Of a stretch of DNA of 64,000 bases, positions 58,402 to 64,000 are shown in pieces. This stretch comes from Collybia mongolica. Taxonomy: Eukaryota; Basidiomycota; Agaricomycetes; Agaricales; Clitocybaceae. Below the pieces are notes generated by a model that did no database searches, had not been told where the DNA came from, and saw nothing but the letters and a program-made list of their open reading frames with translations. Position numbers and translations under genes: made by a program. Every line of letters begins with the position of its first letter. The stretch's first letter is position 1. The stretch is from the NCBI GenBank assembly GCA_013420905.1, contig JAAXNY010000011.1, positions 1,178,001 to 1,242,000 on the forward strand, in the 5' to 3' direction.

Positions 58402-60970
58402 TCAGAGCTCGTCGTGATCACGGGTAGATTCGTCGTCGTCCGCATCACCGCCTGGTGCGCCGCTATCTGCGTACAGTTTGCTGGTGATGGGGTTAACGAC
58501 ACCTTGTACCTCTATATAACAGAACAAAAGTCAGCAATGGTCAAAAGTAACACCGAAAGACGGGAACGCACCAGCCAACTTTTCTTCGAGGTCCTCAACA
58601 CTGGCGGTGGAACCGTTCTCGTCGATCCAGTCAGTAGTCTCCTTAACGGCAGCGAGGATAGTCTTCTTGTCGTCGTCGCTAACCTTGCCGCCGAGACCCT
58701 CCTGGTCACCGAGCTGGGTCTTCAAGCCGTAGACGAAAGAAGATAGGGAGTTGAGGGCTTCAATACGTTTACGTTGGGCCTCGTCTTCTTCGGCGAATTT
58801 CTCAGCCTCAGCAACCATACGGTCGATCTCCTCCTGGCTGAGACGTCCCTTCTCGTTGGTGATGGTAATGCTCTCAGATTTGCCACTATCGCAGAATGAG
58901 AATGTGATAGCCGAAAGAAGAAAGAGGGCACTCACGTTCCCTTATCAGCCGCGGCAACCTTCATGATACCGTTGGCATCAATCTCAAAGGTAACCTCGAT
59001 TTGAGGAACACCACGGGGTGCGGGTGGAATACTGGAGAGCTCAAACTTGCCCAGAAGGTTGTTGTCCTTGGTTAGAGAACGTTCACCCTCGAAGACCTGA
59101 ATCAAAACAGTGGGTTGGTTATCGGCAGCTGTGGAGAAGCTAAGCAAGGCGATTGGTTAATTCGTCTACCTGTCTCTGATTACCATTATGTACTTACATC
59201 TGGCTCTTCCTTGTAGGGATAACGGTGTTACGAGGGATGAGCTTGGTGAATACACCACCGGTTGTTTCGATACCGAGAGTAAGGGGGCAGACATCAACGA
59301 GGACGACATCAGCGGTTCCCTCAGCTCCAGAGAGGATACCACCTTGGACAGCTGCACCGTAAGCAACAGCTTCATCGGGGTTGATACCCTTAGAAGGCTC
59401 CTTGCCACCAAAGTACTCCTTGAGGAGCTGTTGGACCTTGGGGATACGAGTAGATCCCCCAACGAGGACGACCTAAGGAAATCATCAATTAGTTCAAGAC
59501 TGCCATGCTAATTACACAACATACTTCATCAATGTCCTCCTTCTTGACGTTGGCGTCCTTCAACACCTGTTCAACAGGCTTCATAGTCTTCCTGAAGAGG
59601 TCCATGTTAAGTTCTTCGAACTTGGCGCGGGTAAGGGTCTCAGAGAAATCATTGCCGTCCTCGAAGCTCTCAATCTCCAGCCTAGTGCTCTGTTGACTGG
59701 AAAGGGTACGTTTGGCCTTCTCAACCTCTCGCTTGAGCTTGCCAAGAGCCCTCAGGTTCTTGCTGACGTCAGTACCGTTCTTTTTCTTGTACGCCTTGGC
59801 CATGTAGTCGATGACACGGTTATCGAAATCTTCACCTCCAAGGTGAGTGTCTCCAGCGGTGGCCAAAACTTCGAAGACGCCGTCGTCAATGGACAGGAGA
59901 GACACATCGAAGGTACCTCCCCCAAGATCATAGACGATGATCTGGGATTCACCACCCTTCTTGTTCAATCCATAAGCGATAGCAGCAGCAGTAGGTTCGT
60001 TGATTATTCGGAGGACCTGAAGGCCAGCAATTGTGCCGGCATCTTTGGTAGCCTGACGCTGGGCATCGTTGAAGTCTTCAAATTTAACAGATAAGCACAC
60101 ATTACACCCCCAGATAACCTATACCTACAGGCCGGGACGGTGACGACAGCGTGAGTGACCTTTTCACCAAGGTAAGCCTCAGCAGTCTCCTTCATCTTTC
60201 CAAGAACCATGGCGCTGATCTCCTCTGCAGACTGCATACAAAATTTGATCAGACCAGAAAAGCATATAATGAATTCCATACTCACAAAGTCACGGTTCTC
60301 ACCCTTGTGTTTGACAGTGATTGCGGGCTTTCCATTCTTCTCAGAAACCTTGAAGGGCCAATGTTTCATGTCACGCTTGACATCCTGGTCATCAACCTTA
60401 CGACCGATAAGTCGCTTGGCGTCGAAGACGGTATTCTCAGGGTTAGAGTGGTACGCATTCTTGGCGCTGTCACCGACACTGAATGGTCCGTGTAAGTACG
60501 GACCAGGTGGACTGGAGAGCTTGACACGTACAGTCGTTCGTCATCTGTAAAACTGACCCATGAAGGTGTTATCCGATGACCCTGGTCGTTGGCGATAATT
60601 TCCACACGTCCACCCCGTTGAACACTATAGCAGAGTATTAGGCGGGTCGCTGCAGGGGGTAGGTGTGGAAGGACTTACCCTACACATGAGTAACTAATTG
60701 CGACCAACGATGCTCAGTCTGCAAGTCCGACCTCAATAGAAGAATGGTACTTACGTTGTTCCCAGATCTATGCTGCTAGTTAACTATATTGTAAGGCTGG
60801 CAAGGTGGTTGTGACTTACCAATACCAATAACTGTTCCATATTCTGCATGAGCCTCCTCGGCTTTGACGGCGGGTGCAGTGAAACAGACGACGGCAACGA
60901 GGGCGAAGAGAGCGAGTGAAAGACTGGATAGAAGACGCCGCGATTGGGTGCGCGTCGGGAGACGAGCCAT
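58402..60970 (-). CDS. KAR2: ER Hsp70 chaperone BiP/KAR2/GRP78
   Basis: ATP-driven chaperone of the ER lumen for translocation, folding and ERAD. Starts [20 protein letters not shown] with a hydrophobic signal sequence ending AVKAEEA. Then [20 protein letters not shown] (exons of a few codons around DLGTT), [95 protein letters not shown], the substrate domain with [20 protein letters not shown], and an acidic tail ending DHDEL, the fungal ER-retention signal. Stop at 58402-58404. Length close to that of other fungal BiPs. Around eight introns. Promoter carries several ACGTG cores (see 61057-61190). Confidence 0.97.
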
Positions 60971-61349
60971 AGTGAGTGAGTGGGGACAAGTGGTTTTGTG
61001 GAAAAGCTTGCTTTCAGGCGTTGCACTATTTATTCAATGCACAAATCTTGCAACCGTGACGTGTCAGTAGACGTGGCTCGTCACGTGGGAAATTCTCACG
61101 GTTTTCATACAAAACCTTTCTCCGAAAACTCATCCGCGAAGCCATCAGCCGACGCGTTAATTCTTCTTAGCGCGTCAAACAAGACGTGGCATTTCACACC
61201 CTTTTGTCAGCTTGCGTCACCCGAAGTGAAATCACTCAATCGCGCCTTCCTAGTGTGTTCATGCACTATCTACTTATCCTATATATACATCCTACTAATT
61301 CTTCATACTTTGGAGAACTCTTTGCGGCCACCTGAACCTATAAAAATAC
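60971..61349. other. Intergenic, BiP promoter
   Basis: About 380 bases between BiP and the upstream minus-strand amidohydrolase gene. Contains the ACGTG cluster and an A/T-rich TATA-like stretch (ataaatag on the minus strand, around 61025-61036) about 60 bases before the BiP start. Confidence 0.55.
61057..61190 (-). promoter_or_regulatory. ACGTG cluster upstream of BiP (candidate unfolded-protein-response elements)
   Basis: Four ACGTG cores: TGACGTGT at 61057-61064, GACGTGGC at 61070-61077, TCACGTGG at 61081-61088 and GACGTGGC at 61183-61190. TGACGTGG/A and CCACG cores are known binding sites for HAC1/XBP1/ATF6-type bZIP factors that induce BiP. Placement 90-220 bases upstream of the start fits. 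Assignment to UPR control is inference. Confidence 0.55.
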
Positions 61350-62858
61350 TCATTTTTGATATGGCTCAAGCTTTAAGTTATAAATTGTGTTCGCGTTGTG
61401 GAAGAGGGCGTTTTCTACAATGTGCGCGGCTTGTATCTCAGTTAGCTCCCGCGACCGCACGATGTCACTCAGAACCTGGGAAAACATTGCTTTGAGACAA
61501 GAGCTCGTCGCGCGCACCGGAATACATCCTCACCTGGTACAATGCGTGTCGCGCCTGGATCGTCCCTAAATAATAGGACTCTGGCCACCAGTGCCCATCC
61601 GCTGCATGGCAACAGATGAATGCATCAACAGGTGAGTAGGGACCCTCTGACTCACTTGACCACAGTATCTTGTTTGTAGGGGATAGTTCAAGGACTTGCC
61701 TGATTATTGACCGCTGACCCTCGCCTGATACAAATGGGAACACCTGGCTAACTTTAGCGCACCGGTGACTAACAAGGACGATCATTTACCTCGCCGAAGT
61801 CTAGATACACGTTGTGATACACTGAGGTGAGATACCCAGCCTCACGGGTGTATGGGTACGATGAGTGGAGAAGGATAAAAACTGATTTAGGGTATGCCTT
61901 GATCAAAGGTTGTAGATGAGATGGAGAAGAAGTTCGGAGGGTTATATCGTCGTCCCCAAGGCCAGTATGAAATTGAACTGCATCTGACGGTTAAATCCAG
62001 AGCAAATATGGCGAGTTTGAAACAAGCACCTGGCTTATTGTGCATTCCGGCGATCGTAAGTGCCGTCCGAACGACGAAGTCATTAAAGAATTTGTTGTTC
62101 AGTCGGATGCGTCCCTTGTTTTCGTTGTATGAATTCACCAAGGCAATGACGGGTCTGAGAATATCACCGTCAAGGTCTGAGTGTGGGTAAACGTCCAGGC
62201 CGGAGCGGTAGCAGACTATCGATTTGAAACCAACCACATGGCTGTCCGTCGCGCTGCGAGTTAGGACTTCGGTCAGTTGCCGCGAGAAAGTATCGAAGAG
62301 CTCTTGGATAGCCATGTCTTCTTTTTCTACGTATTCTTTTATTATTGGAGTTAAGATCCCCTAGAGCCAACCAAAATAAGCCTACAAAGGTCCCCATAAC
62401 TTGGCGAAGATACTTGCCTCGGCAACAACCTCAATCCTGACGATGCGTCGAGTGGGGCTGTGAGTAAACTGATCATGCCAAGTATAGTCTGCCGCGAGTT
62501 CCGGGATACCCAGACCATCGTCAAGCAGAATGCATTGTATCCCAGTAGGTTCCATACTCTGCTTGCAAAGGTCAGTATAGTCGACTCCCGACCGGTGAAT
62601 TTTAACATCGTTCCATGAAGCGTCTTTCAGCTTGTAGAGGTCAGAAAGCTGGGAAGCTGCACGATGGCAGGCCAACGTATGAACGGAATCCTGCAAGGCA
62701 GTACCTCCTGCCTCGCAGATCACACCGTCGAACGGAATGTCTTTGTGATCGCGGTGCTCTGGGCGAAGGAGGGGGTGTGCATGGTTATCGATGGCAGGAT
62801 GAGTGAATGCTGCTGTATATAATTGAGGGAACTCAGGCTGGGCGACCTCTGTTTCCAT
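61350..62858 (-). CDS. FluG/nodulin-type amidohydrolase (no glutamine synthetase domain)
   Basis: TIM-barrel metal-dependent hydrolase related to the N-terminal half of FluG. Starts METEVAQPEFPQLYTAAFTH, then PAIDNHAHPLLRPEHRDHKD (HxH metal motif), GVICEAGGTALQDSVHTLA, TGIQCILLDDGLGIPELAAD, ADYTWHDQF, SPTRRIVRIEVVAE; then, after a GC..AG intron (62417-62361), GILTPIIKEYVEKEDMAIQE, VVGFKSIVCYRSGLDVYPHS, VQFHTGLGDDDITLRTSSPS, FILLHSSYPYTREAGYLTSV, YHNVYLDFGEVFPFVSGEGQ, KILWSSTDGHWWPESYYLGT and a last exon ending NLKLEPYQK (stop 61350-61352). About 385 residues, so it is the barrel alone. Substrate unknown. The start TTG-preceded frame upstream is ignored in favour of the ATG at 62858. Confidence 0.85.
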
Positions 62859-63012
62859 CTCTTCAAGTAGAAGGAATGGTTTGTACGGTGGGCTCAAGTC
62901 CGGTTATTCTCGGCTATTTGATTGGCATGGCCGGCAATTACCAATGCTACATGTATATCTTATCAGATCACAAACAGTCGTCTCAGCCTCAGCGTCCCTC
63001 GTCTCAACGGCC

Positions 63013-63442
63013 ATGCCAATCAATACAGCTGAACTCGAAACCGCAATCCGGAAGGTCCTGGAAATATCCCACTTGGAGATTGTCGACCAGTCGAGCGGGT
63101 GCGGGGACAATTATGCTGTCCTCCTCGTCAGTGATGTACGTGCTCGAACACAACGTATCCTTTACGCAAGTTGCCTTATCTCGTGCATTTATAGCAATTT
63201 GAGGGTAAGACTACCCTTGCAAGGCATCGCATGGGTAAGTACCCTAGCTCATCTTTGTAGGCAACATTTAACGCTTGCTCCACAGTCAACGAGCTGTTGA
63301 AAGACGAAATTTCACAAATGCATGCCTTCTCACAGGTTAATTCAATTCACCGCGTCCACGTCCATGGTTAACCTTAATGTGGCATGAGCAGAAAACGTAT
63401 ACCATAAAGCAATGGGAGGCGCTTGCGGCCAAAAATGGTTAG
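63013..63442 (+). CDS. BOL2-like: BolA-like protein, BOLA2/Fra2 type
   Basis: Partner of monothiol glutaredoxins in cytosolic iron-sulfur sensing and delivery. Four exons: MPINTAELETAIRKVLEISH, LEIVDQSSGCGDNYAVLLVS, then QFEGKTTLARHRMVNELLKD, EISQMHAFSQ and KTYTIKQWEALAAKNG. The SGCG Cys, the RHR motif and the MHAF His (cluster ligand) are all present; SAQFEGK-like wording and lack of a targeting peptide favour BOLA2 over mitochondrial BOLA1/3. Stop at 63440-63442. Starts only 154 bases from the divergent amidohydrolase gene. Confidence 0.93.
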
Positions 63443-63581
63443 ATGTTTGGATCGAATGTTTAGATATTATTACATTTACACATGTTTTTACTATCTTGTA
63501 TACTGCAGGAGAGATCCCTTTTCGGAAACAAAACCGTAAGGACGATTCCTGCGCAATAACGGTTATAGATGGTCACTTAAA

Positions 63582-64000
63582 TCATACTTCATCATATGCC
63601 AGCGAATCCACCTCTACCTTGACTGTGTTCTCCTTGCCATGGGATTTGAGATTCATCTGAGAAGCCCCATTCTTGGACCTTCGTACTCGTTTTGGCCTTG
63701 GGCCATCGACCTCCCAATATATTGATTCTGTGGTAAAGGGCTTGATAGTAGTAATAACTTCTCGGGGCATCCGTGCCTTGGTTTTTCTTGCCTTGTGGAA
63801 TACGGCTATTTTGACATCATTACCTCCCACAACACCCAACGGCTTCGGTGGAGGCGGGGGGGATGCCGCCGGCAAAGGCCAGAGATCAAGTGAAGTAGCT
63901 CTTGCTTGGGCCCTTGTACGACGAGATCTAGTTCTCGCTATTGGTAGTGTGTTTGAAATGCTTCGGGGTCGGCGCGGTCGACGAATGATGCTCTGTTTTT
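63582..64000 (-). CDS. Basic protein of unknown function (partial, 5' end beyond right edge)
   Basis: Frame open from the right edge to the stop at 63582. It reads RSISNTLPIARTRSRRTRAQ, then SLDLWPLPAASPPPPPKPLG, GGNDVKIAVFHKARKTKARM, TESIYWEVDGPRPKRVRRSK and ends VKVEVDSLAYDEV. Strongly basic with a run of five prolines and a bipartite nuclear-signal-like RPKRVRRSK. No family recognised. Converges on the BolA gene 139 bases away. Confidence 0.55.
   Translation of the reverse strand, partial: KQSIIRRPRRPRSISNTLPIARTRSRRTRAQARATSLDLWPLPAASPPPPPKPLGVVGGNDVKIAVFHKARKTKARMPREVITTIKPFTTESIYWEVDGPRPKRVRRSKNGASQMNLKSHGKENTVKVEVDSLAYDEV

Noticed and set aside
58531..60100. Several plus-strand frames opposite BiP exons
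   Set aside because: Antisense to one of the most conserved proteins in the window; no independent content.

Overview
The window is nuclear DNA of a filamentous basidiomycete, most likely an Agaricomycete. The grounds are: dense genes on both strands, introns mostly 50-80 nt with GT..AG (and at least two GC..AG) borders, a class I hydrophobin, a D-arabinono-1,4-lactone oxidase, an HSPA12-type Hsp70 of the kind common in mushrooms, and a 5-hmdU-DNA-kinase-helical-domain protein. Gene models were spliced by eye from the translation and splice sites; exon edges inside long genes are approximate. I saw no rRNA or CRISPR and support no tRNA.

Layout. 1-5.3 kb: cytosolic leucyl-tRNA synthetase (minus, runs off the left edge), an intact class I hydrophobin (minus) and a decayed hydrophobin copy facing away from it (plus). 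5.7-9 kb: SFT2-type Golgi transport protein (plus) and cofactor-independent phosphoglycerate mutase (minus). 9.2-16.2 kb: giant nucleoporin NUP192/NUP205 (minus). 16.5-21.6 kb: a 480-residue protein joining a phage-type DNA base-hypermodification helical domain to a C-terminal chromodomain (minus), then a METTL14/KAR4 m6A-writer subunit (plus). 21.9-25.6 kb: NOC2 ribosome-assembly factor and a small unrecognised protein. 27.5-33.1 kb: HSPA12-like Hsp70 and ALO1. 33.1-40.4 kb: UBE2G2/UBC7, RNA polymerase III subunit RPC2 and UBE2G1. 40.7-47.4 kb: ERCC6L2-type SNF2 ATPase and an OTUB1 deubiquitinase. 47.9-48.65 kb: a 733-bp PIF/Harbinger-like deletion derivative with perfect 37-bp terminal inverted repeats. 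48.7-52.3 kb: acyl-CoA oxidase-like gene and a rearranged dead copy. 52.8-55.2 kb: GABA/amino-acid permease. 56.3-57.2 kb: NAA30 acetyltransferase. 58.4-61 kb: ER chaperone BiP with HDEL tail and ACGTG-rich promoter. 61.3-64 kb: FluG-type amidohydrolase, BolA2 and a basic protein cut by the right edge.

Most genes are housekeeping. Functional themes that recur are ubiquitin/ER quality control (UBE2G2, UBE2G1, OTUB1, BiP) and nucleic-acid modification or repair (METTL14, the chromodomain protein, ERCC6L2). The strongest candidate for something not yet described is the chromodomain fusion at 16547-18045. The clearest genome-dynamics signals are the Harbinger-like element and the hydrophobin and acyl-CoA oxidase relics.
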